NCBI GenBank assembly: GCA_942490885.1
Contig: CALNYT010000002.1
Location: 1,922,001 to 1,986,000 of the forward strand
Length of the DNA stretch: 64,000 nt
Reading direction: 5' to 3'
DNA from: Oceanirhabdus sp942490885
Lineage (GTDB): Bacteria > Bacillota > Clostridia > Clostridiales > Clostridiaceae
Shown: piece by piece, positions 16,455 through 24,119 of the stretch
Layout: each line of letters starts with the position of its first letter
Position numbering within the stretch: position 1 is the stretch's first letter
Position numbers and translations under genes: made by a program
Notes under the pieces: model-generated
The model's database searches: none
Told to the model about the DNA's origin: nothing
What the model saw: only the letters and a program-made list of their open reading frames with translations

Positions 16455-16748
16455 AATGGAGAACTTAAGGGAAATGGATAATGTATAATGGATAATGATG
16501 GACATTTCACTCCGTGAAATTTTAATCCTATTAATCCTTGGACAATAAGGGTTTACTCGTTTCATTTACATGAAACATTGTACTTGAAATACAATATTTT
16601 ATCTAAAGATAAAATGAGTAAAAACTTATTGTCCTAAAGAACAATAAAATGATGTTTCTGCCCCAATGCAGAAACATCCATAATTATCAATTCTCAATTC
16701 ACAATTCTCAATTTCTTTTAAAGCGCACGTGACGTGTGCATTTTTTTT
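16455..16748 (+). repeat. Heptad-bounded hairpin/four-way-junction element, full copy (copy B)
   Basis: Left boundary: 7-mers in ATGGATA/ATGTATA/ATGGATA register (about 16474-16496). Hairpin 1: ATTTCAC 16504-16510 with GTGAAAT 16514-16520. Junction stem: 16538-16558 with 16616-16637 (17 pairs with a 2x2 internal loop). Inside it, three hairpins abut with no free bases: 16559-16576, 16577-16595, 16596-16615. Hairpin 5: GTTTCTGC with GCAGAAAC (about 16654-16675). Right boundary: four 7-mers ATTATCA, ATTCTCA, ATTCACA, ATTCTCA (16683-16710). A terminator follows. It fills most of the 417-base gap before the U32 gene. No ORF is contained. Confidence 0.8.
16723..16748 (+). terminator. Intrinsic terminator at the end of repeat copy B
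   Basis: GCGCACG pairs with CGTGTGC (one G-T), loop TGA, then A and eight Ts. A similar stem closes copy C. Confidence 0.8.
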
Positions 16749-16797
16749 GTTTATATGATAAAATATCTTATAACATAAGGTAGCTGAAATAAAGCAG

Positions 16798-16823
16798 ACT
16801 AGTAAATCTACTAGTTATTTTTT
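16798..16823 (+). promoter_or_regulatory. Leader hairpin before the U32 peptidase gene
   Basis: A perfect 7-bp stem (ACTAGTA with TACTAGT, loop AATC) is followed by TATTTTTT, 32 bases before the start codon. It could act as a weak terminator or attenuator for the next gene. Confidence 0.45.
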
Positions 16824-16854
16824 GGAAGATGCCTAAAGATGAATAGGTGGTATT

Positions 16855-19191
16855 ATGAAAAAAATAGAATTATTAGCTCCAGCAGGGAGTAAAGAGAGTT
16901 TAATTGCAGCTGTTCAGAATGGAGCAGATGCAATATATTTAGGTGGTACAAAGTTTTCAGCTAGAGCATATGCGAGTAATTTTGATAATGAAACCATTGA
17001 ATGGGTAATAGATTACTGTCATCTCTATGGGGTAAAAGTATATGTAACCCTCAATACATTAATAAAAGATGAAGAGATGGAAGAGGCGATAGAATATGCG
17101 CATTTTCTTCATAATATTGGTGTAGATGCTTTGATTATTCAAGATTATGGTCTTGCCTATTGTCTAAGAAATAGATTGCCAGAGCTAGAAATTCATGCAT
17201 CAACACAGATGACGGTGCATAATGCTGAAGGTGCTAAATTTCTAAATGACAAAGGATTTAAGCGGATAGTTCTTAGTAGAGAATTGTATATAGGAGAAAT
17301 AGAGAAGATCTCCAAGGAATACAAAATAGAGACAGAGATTTTTATTCATGGAGCATTATGTATATGTTATTCAGGACAGTGTCTTATGAGTAGTGTACTT
17401 GGTGGTAGAAGTGGTAATAGGGGAAGATGTGCTCAACCATGTAGATTGCCTTATAAGATATTAAATGAAAAAGGAGATAAAAAAGAAGGCTATCTTATGA
17501 GTCCTAAAGATATCTGCACTATTGAAGATTTAGAGAAAATTATAGATAGTGGAACCAAATCTCTTAAGGTTGAAGGTAGAATGAAACGACCTGAATATGT
17601 TGCAGGTATAGTTTCAAGCTACAGAAAAGCGATAGATTTCATATATGAGAAAAAGAAAGTAGATAAACAAGAAATAAAGAAAGAAAAAGATAAGTTAATG
17701 CAATTATTTAATAGAGAAGGATTTTCAAAAGCGTATTTATTTGGTAATATAGGAAGAGATATGATGTCTTTCGGATTTCCTAAGAATACAGGTGTTAAAA
17801 TTGGAAAAGTCAAGGGTGGAAAAGTTGAATTATTAGGGAATGTGGCATTAAATGATGGAATCAGAATAGGTGATGGTGGTTTCATAATATCTAAAATTAT
17901 TAAAGAGGACAGGGAGGTAAAAGGGGCATTTAAAGGGGATAAAGTTGAGTTAAAACCAAAGAAATATAAAGAAGGGGATATTCTTTTCAAAACATCAGAT
18001 GTTAATCTTAACAAGGAGCTTTCTGAATCATATAACAATATGTATGAGAAACGGATTCTTTTGAATTGTAATATTGAGTTTAATATTGGATATCCTATTG
18101 AACTTAGCTGTGATTATGAAAATAAAAGATATAAAGTCAAGGGTGAGGTTGTTCAATTACCTATAAAGAATCCTGTTTTAAAAGAAAAGATAGTGAGTAG
18201 TCTTCAGAAAAAAGGAGAGACCCCTTTTAAGATTGATGAAATTATATTTAATTCTTATGAGGAAGGATTTGTTCCAGTCTCAACTCTTAATGAGTTGAGA
18301 AGAAAACTTATAGATCAGATAGAAGAGAATATAAAATCTATATATAAGAATAAGGATTTATTGAGAGATATAAATGAAACATCAGAGTCAAAAGAACTAG
18401 AAATTCCAGAGAGTATTATAACTGTTAAGAATAAAGAACAGATGAAAGTTGTAAGAAATCAAGGGGCAGAGGATGTTTGCGTAGACATAACATTTAGAGA
18501 TATGTGGAACATAGAACCAGAAAAACTAAAAGGCTGCTACGTGAAAATACCTAATATTATAAAAGATAGGGAATATGGTGTTGCAGTATGTAAAATCAAA
18601 GAGTGTCTGCCGTATATAAAGGGAATAATAACCTCAAATCTTGGAATTATCAATGAATTCTCAAATAGTACCAAGATGATAGGTGATTATAAATTGAATA
18701 TATTTAATAAATATGGAGTTGACTTTTTTAAGGATGACTTAAAGGGTGTGTATATTTCAATAGAATTGAATAGGAAACAGATAAATAGCATTGCTAGAGA
18801 AAGAAAAGGTCAAATTGCTGTTATGATTTATGGGAAATACGAGCTCATGGTGAGCCAATACTGTCCTGTTGGTGCAACATTTGGAGGTAAAAATTCAAAT
18901 AATAATTGTAATAGGATATGTGAAAGAGAGACTTTTGTATTGAATGATAGAATGAATGTAAACTTTAAACTTTTTACAGATTGTTTCTGTAGAAGCTACA
19001 CATATAACAGCGTTCCAGTAGAACTTATTTGGAATAAGGAAGTCTTTATGAGAAATGGCATGGGAGTAAGGGTTGACTTTATTGATGAAAGCTCTAAAGA
19101 GTGTAAAGCTGTATTGGAGTATTTACATGGGGATAGAGATAAACTTGATATAAAGTCCACAAAGGGACAATTTTCTAAAGGAGTGTTATAG
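16855..19191 (+). CDS. U32 family peptidase / tRNA-rRNA hydroxylation-type protein
   Basis: 778 residues. The N-terminal U32 domain starts with KKIELLAPAGSKESLIAAVQNGADAIYLGG split over its first strand and helix; the U32 signature spans EIFIHGALCICYSGQCLMSS and RGRCAQPCR (about 161-195), with the four Cys that in E. coli RlhA/TrhP relatives are needed for activity. A DUF3656-type middle domain and a second Cys cluster (YCPVGA, CNRICERE, about 665-690) follow, as in long clostridial members. Related proteins hydroxylate C2501 of 23S rRNA or U34 of tRNA; the peptidase label is historical. GGTGG ribosome-binding site. Confidence 0.9.
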   Translation: MKKIELLAPAGSKESLIAAVQNGADAIYLGGTKFSARAYASNFDNETIEWVIDYCHLYGVKVYVTLNTLIKDEEMEEAIEYAHFLHNIGVDALIIQDYGLAYCLRNRLPELEIHASTQMTVHNAEGAKFLNDKGFKRIVLSRELYIGEIEKISKEYKIETEIFIHGALCICYSGQCLMSSVLGGRSGNRGRCAQPCRLPYKILNEKGDKKEGYLMSPKDICTIEDLEKIIDSGTKSLKVEGRMKRPEYVAGIVSSYRKAIDFIYEKKKVDKQEIKKEKDKLMQLFNREGFSKAYLFGNIGRDMMSFGFPKNTGVKIGKVKGGKVELLGNVALNDGIRIGDGGFIISKIIKEDREVKGAFKGDKVELKPKKYKEGDILFKTSDVNLNKELSESYNNMYEKRILLNCNIEFNIGYPIELSCDYENKRYKVKGEVVQLPIKNPVLKEKIVSSLQKKGETPFKIDEIIFNSYEEGFVPVSTLNELRRKLIDQIEENIKSIYKNKDLLRDINETSESKELEIPESIITVKNKEQMKVVRNQGAEDVCVDITFRDMWNIEPEKLKGCYVKIPNIIKDREYGVAVCKIKECLPYIKGIITSNLGIINEFSNSTKMIGDYKLNIFNKYGVDFFKDDLKGVYISIELNRKQINSIARERKGQIAVMIYGKYELMVSQYCPVGATFGGKNSNNNCNRICERETFVLNDRMNVNFKLFTDCFCRSYTYNSVPVELIWNKEVFMRNGMGVRVDFIDESSKECKAVLEYLHGDRDKLDIKSTKGQFSKGVL

Positions 19192-19260
19192 AGATTTTTC
19201 GGTTGAAAACTTAATTTATTCAAGAAATTCAAAAGTAAAATTTGGTTACAAAGAAAAAAT

Positions 19261-19395
19261 ATCAAAGAACAGAGAACAAATTATGATACTTTTCAGCCGA
19301 GCTGAAAACTTATAAATTATCAATGAATAAAGGAATATATATTTTTTTCTGACAAAAGGAAGAAAAATAACCTGATTTGTTCTTTATTCTTTGAT
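19261..19395. repeat. 135-bp palindromic element with heptad arms (element F)
   Basis: The 21-bp ends (19261-19281 and 19375-19395) are inverted repeats with 19 of 21 matches. Both arms are built of 7-mers: CAAAGAA, CAGAGAA, CAAATTA on the left and, read inverted, CAAAGAA, TAAAGAA, CAAATCA on the right. Inside is a perfect hairpin TTTCAGC with GCTGAAA (19291-19307). It fills the middle of the 312-base gap between the U32 gene and mutS2; the remainder is AT-rich with no clear gene. Confidence 0.7.
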
Positions 19396-19503
19396 TCCAA
19401 AATTCGATTTGATTAAAATTACGTTTAATCTATTTGTATAAAATAAATTTCAACATGGAAGCTTTATAAAGACTCCACAAAAAAAAGAAGTAGGTGAATA
19501 TTT

Positions 19504-21873
19504 ATGCATGAAAGATCATTAAGAATATTAGAATTTGATAAAATAAAAGAAAAAGTTAAGAAATATACTAAATCTCCTGTTGGGAGAGAACTCTTGGATT
19601 GCTTAAAACCATATAACACAGTTAAAGAGGTTCAAGATAGATTAATAGAAACTAATGAGGCACTTAATATAATCATGAAGAAAAGCAATCCTCCATTTGA
19701 AGGATTATATGATATACGTGAAGGTGTGAGTAGAGCTGGAAAAGGTGCTGCACTTCAAGCAGGACAATTAATAAGGATTGCTCAAGCTATGAGTTGTGCA
19801 AGAAGATTTAAGACTTACGTAAAAAGTGATGATGAAACGATATCATATAAAAAACTACAAGATTTGTGTGCTGGAATAACACCTTTAAAGTTTATAGAAG
19901 ATAGAATATTTACAGCTATAATAAGTGAAGAAGAGGTTAGCGATAAAGCAAGTGAAAAGTTATTTTCAATTAGACGATCACTGAAGAGCAAAAACAATGA
20001 GGTGAAAGATAAAGTTGGCTCTCTTGTAAGTACGTATTCAAGTTATCTTCAGGAGAATCTTTATACAATCAGAGGAGATAGATATGTTATTCCTGTAAAG
20101 GCAGAGCATAAGGGTTCTGTAAAAGGGCTGGTTCACGATGTAAGTGCATCAGGAGCAACTTTATTTATAGAGCCTATATCTCTTGTAAATTTAAATAATG
20201 AAATAAAAGAGCTTATGCTTAAAGAAAGAGCAGAGATAGAAAGGATTTTAGCTGAATTATCAGCACTTATTTATGAGAGTCACTCTGTGATAAAGATAAA
20301 CTGTGATATAATCTGGGAGCTAGATTTTATATTTGCTAAGGCTAAATACGCTTCAGAGTTAAATTGTTCTATGCCTATAATTAATGATGAGGGAATTATT
20401 GATATAATTGAGGCTAGACATCCTCTTATAAGTCAAGATGAGGTTGTGGCTAATGATATTTATATTGGTAAGCATTATAACTCTCTTGTTATAACTGGTC
20501 CTAATACAGGTGGTAAGACAGTTACCTTAAAAACTCTTGGATTAATTCAGATAATGGCATTGAGTGGTTTGATGATACCAGCAAGAGATGGATCAACAGT
20601 TAGCTTCTTTGAAGATATATATGCAGATATAGGAGATGAACAAAGTATTGAACAGAGTTTATCAACATTCTCTTCTCATATGACGAACATAGTTCACATA
20701 ATGGAGAATGCTAATGAAAAATCATTGGTGCTATTCGACGAACTTGGGGCAGGAACAGATCCAACCGAAGGAGCTGCACTTGCAATATCAATTCTTGAAG
20801 ATCTTAGAAAAAGGGGATGTAGAATTGCAGCGACTACCCATTACAGTGAACTTAAGGGATATGCTCTTAAAACAGAAGGTGTTGAGAATGGTTCAGTTGA
20901 ATTTGATGTAAATACATTAAGACCAACTTATAGATTATTAATTGGTGTTCCAGGGAAATCCAATGCATTTGAAATTTCAAGGAGACTTGGATTAAGTGAC
21001 TATATAATTGAAATTGCTAAAAGTAATATATCAGATATAAACCTCGAATTCGAGAGCTTAATAGAGAGCTTACAGAGTAAAAAAATACAAGCTGAAAAAA
21101 ATGAGCGAGAGAGTTTAAGGATTAAGATGGAAGCTGAGAAGATTAAGGAGCGATATCAAGAAAAATCTCTTAAACTTGAAAATGTGAGAGATAAAGCAAT
21201 CATTGAAGCTCAGAGAGAAGCAAAGATGATACTTAAGCAGGCTAAGGAAGAAGCTGATGAGATATTAAAGAATATTAGAAAGATGGAATCAATGGGATAT
21301 TCTTCTGAGGCAAGACATGAGCTTGAAAAAGAAAGATTAAAGTTAAGAGACAAGATTGCTTCAAAAGATAAGGCGATTTCTTTAACTGAGCAGGATAAAG
21401 GTAATAAATTAAAAACTGTTCATGAAGGACAGATAGTTCTTCTTACAACCTTAAATCAAAAGGTAACAGTACTCAATGAGCCTAACTCAAAAGGCGAAGT
21501 TATGGTTCAGGCTGGAATAATGAAGGTTACTGTTAAGGTTGATCAACTTAGAGCATGTGGTCAAGGTGATACAGCTTCAGAATATAAAAATAAGAAAAAA
21601 AGTAAAGAGATGAAACTTAAGATGAGCACTGTTAAATCATCCGTTGATCTAAGAGGCATGGACTCACAAGAAGCTCTTATGACGGTAGATAAATATCTTG
21701 ATGATGCTTACGTAGGAGGTCTAGGCGAGGTTACAATAATACATGGAGTAGGTACAGGAGTGCTTAAAAAGGTTATTGCAGATATGCTTAGAAGACATAA
21801 ACACGTTAAAGAGTATAGACCAGGAGCTTATGGAGAAGGTGGATTAGGAGTAACAATTGTAATCCTTAAATAA
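19504..21873 (+). CDS. mutS2: Endonuclease MutS2
   Basis: 789 residues, normal length. In order: core/lever domains (about 1-300), the MutS ATPase with Walker A GPNTGGKT (about 331-338), Walker B LVLFDELGAGTDPTEG (about 402-417), a coiled-coil and KOW-like linker (about 515-690) and a C-terminal Smr domain beginning VDLRG (about 713) with HGVGTG (about 746-751). MutS2 was first linked to suppression of recombination and is now also linked to splitting collided ribosomes. No mismatch-recognition domain, as expected. It follows the palindromic element and is followed after 17 bases by a DUF523 gene. Confidence 0.97.
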   Translation: MHERSLRILEFDKIKEKVKKYTKSPVGRELLDCLKPYNTVKEVQDRLIETNEALNIIMKKSNPPFEGLYDIREGVSRAGKGAALQAGQLIRIAQAMSCARRFKTYVKSDDETISYKKLQDLCAGITPLKFIEDRIFTAIISEEEVSDKASEKLFSIRRSLKSKNNEVKDKVGSLVSTYSSYLQENLYTIRGDRYVIPVKAEHKGSVKGLVHDVSASGATLFIEPISLVNLNNEIKELMLKERAEIERILAELSALIYESHSVIKINCDIIWELDFIFAKAKYASELNCSMPIINDEGIIDIIEARHPLISQDEVVANDIYIGKHYNSLVITGPNTGGKTVTLKTLGLIQIMALSGLMIPARDGSTVSFFEDIYADIGDEQSIEQSLSTFSSHMTNIVHIMENANEKSLVLFDELGAGTDPTEGAALAISILEDLRKRGCRIAATTHYSELKGYALKTEGVENGSVEFDVNTLRPTYRLLIGVPGKSNAFEISRRLGLSDYIIEIAKSNISDINLEFESLIESLQSKKIQAEKNERESLRIKMEAEKIKERYQEKSLKLENVRDKAIIEAQREAKMILKQAKEEADEILKNIRKMESMGYSSEARHELEKERLKLRDKIASKDKAISLTEQDKGNKLKTVHEGQIVLLTTLNQKVTVLNEPNSKGEVMVQAGIMKVTVKVDQLRACGQGDTASEYKNKKKSKEMKLKMSTVKSSVDLRGMDSQEALMTVDKYLDDAYVGGLGEVTIIHGVGTGVLKKVIADMLRRHKHVKEYRPGAYGEGGLGVTIVILK

Positions 21874-21890
21874 AGTATAAGAGGTGAAAT

Positions 21891-22358
21891 ATGAAGATAA
21901 TTTTAAGTGCATGCTTGTGTGGAATTAACTGCAAGTATGATGGTGGTAATAATCTTAATGCTAAGGCAGTAGAATTACTTAAGAGTGGGAACGCTTTGCC
22001 AGTATGTCCAGAACAATTAGGAGGCCAGTCAACACCAAGAATACCTCACGAGATAATAAATAGTACAGGTGAAGAAGTACTGGATGGAAAAGGTGTCATT
22101 AAAGGGCCAGAAGGCGACGATGTAACTGATGAGTTTTTAAAAGGAGCTCAAGAGACATTGAAGATAGCTCAAGCAGTTGGTGCTGAATATGCTGTGCTTA
22201 AAGCTAGGAGTCCATCCTGTGGATTTGGGAAAATTTACGATGGAAGTTTTACTGGAAACAAAAAAGAGGGTAATGGAGTTACTGCTGCACTTTTGAACAG
22301 GAATGGAATAAAGGTTTATACAGAAGAGAACATAGATGAACTCTTAGAGTTGATATAG
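21891..22358 (+). CDS. DUF523 family protein
   Basis: 155 residues. It has the family blocks SACLCGINCKYDGGNN (about 5-20), PVCPEQLGGQSTPR (about 39-52) and LKARSPSCGFGKIYDG (about 101-116), with five conserved-position cysteines (CLCG..C, CPE, SCG) that suggest a metal or Fe-S site. The function is not established; in some lineages the domain is fused to a DUF1722 domain. GAGGTG ribosome-binding site, 17 bases after mutS2 and 14 before the next gene, so probably one transcript. Confidence 0.88.
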   Translation: MKIILSACLCGINCKYDGGNNLNAKAVELLKSGNALPVCPEQLGGQSTPRIPHEIINSTGEEVLDGKGVIKGPEGDDVTDEFLKGAQETLKIAQAVGAEYAVLKARSPSCGFGKIYDGSFTGNKKEGNGVTAALLNRNGIKVYTEENIDELLELI

Positions 22359-22372
22359 AGGGGGAGAGACCA

Positions 22373-23389
22373 ATGAGTTATAAGGAAACGTTGATAAATG
22401 CAAGAAAAAACCTCAATGGTTCATGTAGAGTTTGTAGAGAATGTAACGGTATTGCTTGTGCTGGAGAAGTTCCAGGGATGGGTGGAAAAGAAACAGGATC
22501 ATCATTTGTATCTAACAATGAAGCCTTAAAGAATATAAAGGTGAATATGAGGACCATACACAATGTCAAGGAACCAAACATGAAGTGTAATTTTTTTGGT
22601 AAGGATATGGATATTCCTGTATTTGCTGCTCCTGTATCAGGAACAACGTTGAATATGGGAGGAAAATATTCAGAAGAAGAATATATTTCATGGGTTATTG
22701 AAGGGTGTATTAAGAATGGAATATATCCGATGGTTGGAGATACTGCAGTTGATTCTTTCCTTACAACAAATCTAAAAATGCTTAAGGAAAATAATGGCGA
22801 TGGTATAGTATTTATAAAACCTTGGGAGAATGAAAATGTAATCAAAAAGATAAAACTTGCTGAAGAGGCAGGGGCTTTCGCAGTAGGAATGGATATAGAT
22901 GCATGTGGACTAATAACACTTGCACTGCATGGTAAACCTGTAATGCCAAAAACAGTTGAAGATATAAGAGAAATAGCCAATTCAACTAAACTACCTTTTA
23001 TACTTAAAGGAATAATGACTGTGGATGAAGCATTATTAGCTGTTGAAGCGGGCGTAGATGGAATAGTAGTATCAAATCATGGAGGAAGAGTACTTGATCA
23101 TACTCCAGGAGTAGCAGAAGTATTACCAGCCATTGCAGCAGCAGTTAAAGGTAAGGTTAAAATATTTGCTGATGGTGGTGTTAGAACTGGAATAGATGTG
23201 CTTAAAATGCTAGCATTAGGAGCAGATGGAATTTTAATAGGAAGACCATTCGTATGGGCATCATTTGGTGGAAAAACAGAGGGTGTTCAAGAGTATATCA
23301 ACACCTTAAAGAGTGGATTAAAATCAGCTATGATATTAACAGGATGTGCGGACGTTAATGAGGTTGATTCTAGAATAATTTACAAGTAA
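22373..23389 (+). CDS. FMN-dependent alpha-hydroxy-acid oxidizing protein
   Basis: 338 residues, TIM-barrel of the LldD/lactate monooxygenase family. The barrel strands show FAAPVSGT, FIKPW, GMDIDACG, FILKGIMTVDEA (FMN-contacting Lys), the catalytic-loop block VSNHGGRVLDHTPG (about 231-244, with the proton-abstracting His) and KIFADGGVRTGIDVLK and GADGILIGRPFVW for phosphate binding. The N-terminus is unusual: SCRVCRECNGIACAG (about 17-31) has four Cys in C-x2-C-x2-C-x4-C spacing. Such Cys-bearing members occur in anaerobes, where an O2-using oxidase is unlikely, so electron transfer to another acceptor is an inference. GGGGGAG ribosome-binding site. Confidence 0.85.
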   Translation: MSYKETLINARKNLNGSCRVCRECNGIACAGEVPGMGGKETGSSFVSNNEALKNIKVNMRTIHNVKEPNMKCNFFGKDMDIPVFAAPVSGTTLNMGGKYSEEEYISWVIEGCIKNGIYPMVGDTAVDSFLTTNLKMLKENNGDGIVFIKPWENENVIKKIKLAEEAGAFAVGMDIDACGLITLALHGKPVMPKTVEDIREIANSTKLPFILKGIMTVDEALLAVEAGVDGIVVSNHGGRVLDHTPGVAEVLPAIAAAVKGKVKIFADGGVRTGIDVLKMLALGADGILIGRPFVWASFGGKTEGVQEYINTLKSGLKSAMILTGCADVNEVDSRIIYK

Positions 23390-23391
23390 AA

Positions 23392-23658
23392 ACATAGTTG
23401 AGAGTGTAGAGTGTAGAGTTGAGAACGAATGACATTTCTCTCAGAGAAATTTTAATATTATTGTTCCTTGGACAATACGAGTTTACTAGTTTCATAAATG
23501 ATGAAAATTGTAAATTAACTACAATATTTTATCCAAAAATAAAATGAGTAAAAACCTCTTGTCCTAAATATAATAAGATTTAGTTTCTGCGTATGCAGAA
23601 ACATCCGTCGTTCTCCACTCTCAACTCAGCATTCTCAACTTTTTTTAAAGGGTTCTTA
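23392..23658 (+). repeat. Heptad-bounded hairpin/four-way-junction element, full copy (copy C)
   Basis: Left 7-mers: GTTGAGA, GTGTAGA, GTGTAGA, GTTGAGA (23397-23424). Hairpin 1: ATTTCTC 23434-23440 with GAGAAAT 23444-23450. Junction stem: about 23470-23487 with 23547-23564. Inner hairpins: TTTCAT/ATGAAA, ATTGTA/TACAAT (23507-23525), ATTTTA/TAAAAT (23526-23545). Hairpin 5: GTTTCTGC 23583-23590 with GCAGAAAC 23595-23602. Right 7-mers: GTTCTCC, ACTCTCA, ACTCAGC, ATTCTCA (23610-23637). The fold equals that of copy B although bases differ. The 305-base gap before the DUF6440-like gene is almost wholly this element. Confidence 0.8.
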
Positions 23659-23661
23659 GCT

Positions 23662-23682
23662 CACGCAACGCGTGTTTTTTTT
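23662..23682 (+). terminator. Intrinsic terminator at the end of repeat copy C
   Basis: CACGC pairs with GCGTG, loop AAC, followed by eight Ts. It occupies the same place as the terminator after copy B. Confidence 0.8.
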
Positions 23683-23694
23683 ATGCATTTTATT

Positions 23695-23874
23695 CTAGTA
23701 TTTATCTTTTGTTATAATTGGTTTTCCTTCTGAATTTAATAAGACTGTCAATCCACCACAACTTCCATTACTAACATACAGGTAATTTACTCCAGTCTCT
23801 TTATCAACTATTACGTTATAACTTTGAAAATTTCCTTGTGTAGAAACGATTTCAAATCTTTTATCTTCCTTCAA
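23695..23874 (-). CDS. DUF6440-like small protein
   Basis: 59 residues from the TTG at 23874. The core VDKETGVNYLYVSNGSCGGLTVLLNS... (VDKETGVNYLYVSNG at about 25-39, GGLTVLLNSEGKP at about 42-54) is the pattern of the DUF6440 family of small Firmicutes proteins of unknown role. I prefer TTG 23874 because GGAGG lies 8 bases upstream and the product begins close to the KRFEIV block. A second TTG at 23892, with AGGGG at the same spacing, would add six residues; the two initiation regions are a tandem duplication. It is the only minus-strand gene in this stretch and faces the terminator of copy C. Confidence 0.65.
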   Translation of the reverse strand: MKEDKRFEIVSTQGNFQSYNVIVDKETGVNYLYVSNGSCGGLTVLLNSEGKPIITKDKY

Positions 23875-23907
23875 TAGTTTATCCTCCTTCAATAGTTTAT
23901 CCCCTAA
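23872..23907 (-). repeat. Tandem duplication of a ribosome-binding site and TTG start
   Basis: Two imperfect 18-bp units (23872-23889 and 23890-23907) share CAATAGTTTATCC on the plus strand. Each carries, on the minus strand, a purine-rich Shine-Dalgarno and, 8 bases later, an in-frame TTG. Confidence 0.7.
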
Positions 23908-23964
23908 TTTATATTTATTTCTCTGTTTTCATGAATATTACAATTGAGTCTTTTAACGTAACTA

Positions 23965-24007
23965 GCAGAAGTCTCTCATCTTCTATAAGTGGGAAATGAA
24001 TGCGTAG
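23965..24007 (+). mobile_element. IS200/IS605-type end hairpin, candidate
   Basis: GCAGAAGTCTCTCATC followed by TTCTATAAGTGGGA and TGCGTAG resembles the subterminal hairpin ends of tnpB-bearing IS200/IS605 elements. TCTCAT can pair with GTGGGA with wobbles. It lies 113 bases before the tnpB remnant, in the same orientation. Recognition is from memory of the motif only. Confidence 0.3.
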
Positions 24008-24119
24008 AAATATTTGCTTTTTTTATTTTTTTTATGATAAAACGTAATCAGTAGGAAATAATAGACATGAGTGGTAATGATAAAGAAATATATTCAAAAT
24101 CAAGGGAAAAAGTGAGGTG

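Noticed and set aside
16538..16637. Cloverleaf of repeat copy B read as a tRNA or tRNA-like gene
   Set aside because: There is no T-loop GTTCRA consensus, no acceptor end and the three hairpins have the wrong stem and loop sizes; copy C changes the would-be anticodon loop freely.
22378..22980. 200-codon open frame on the minus strand opposite the FMN oxidase-like gene
   Set aside because: It is wholly antisense to a gene with clear family motifs, has no ribosome-binding site and an amino acid make-up typical of antisense frames.
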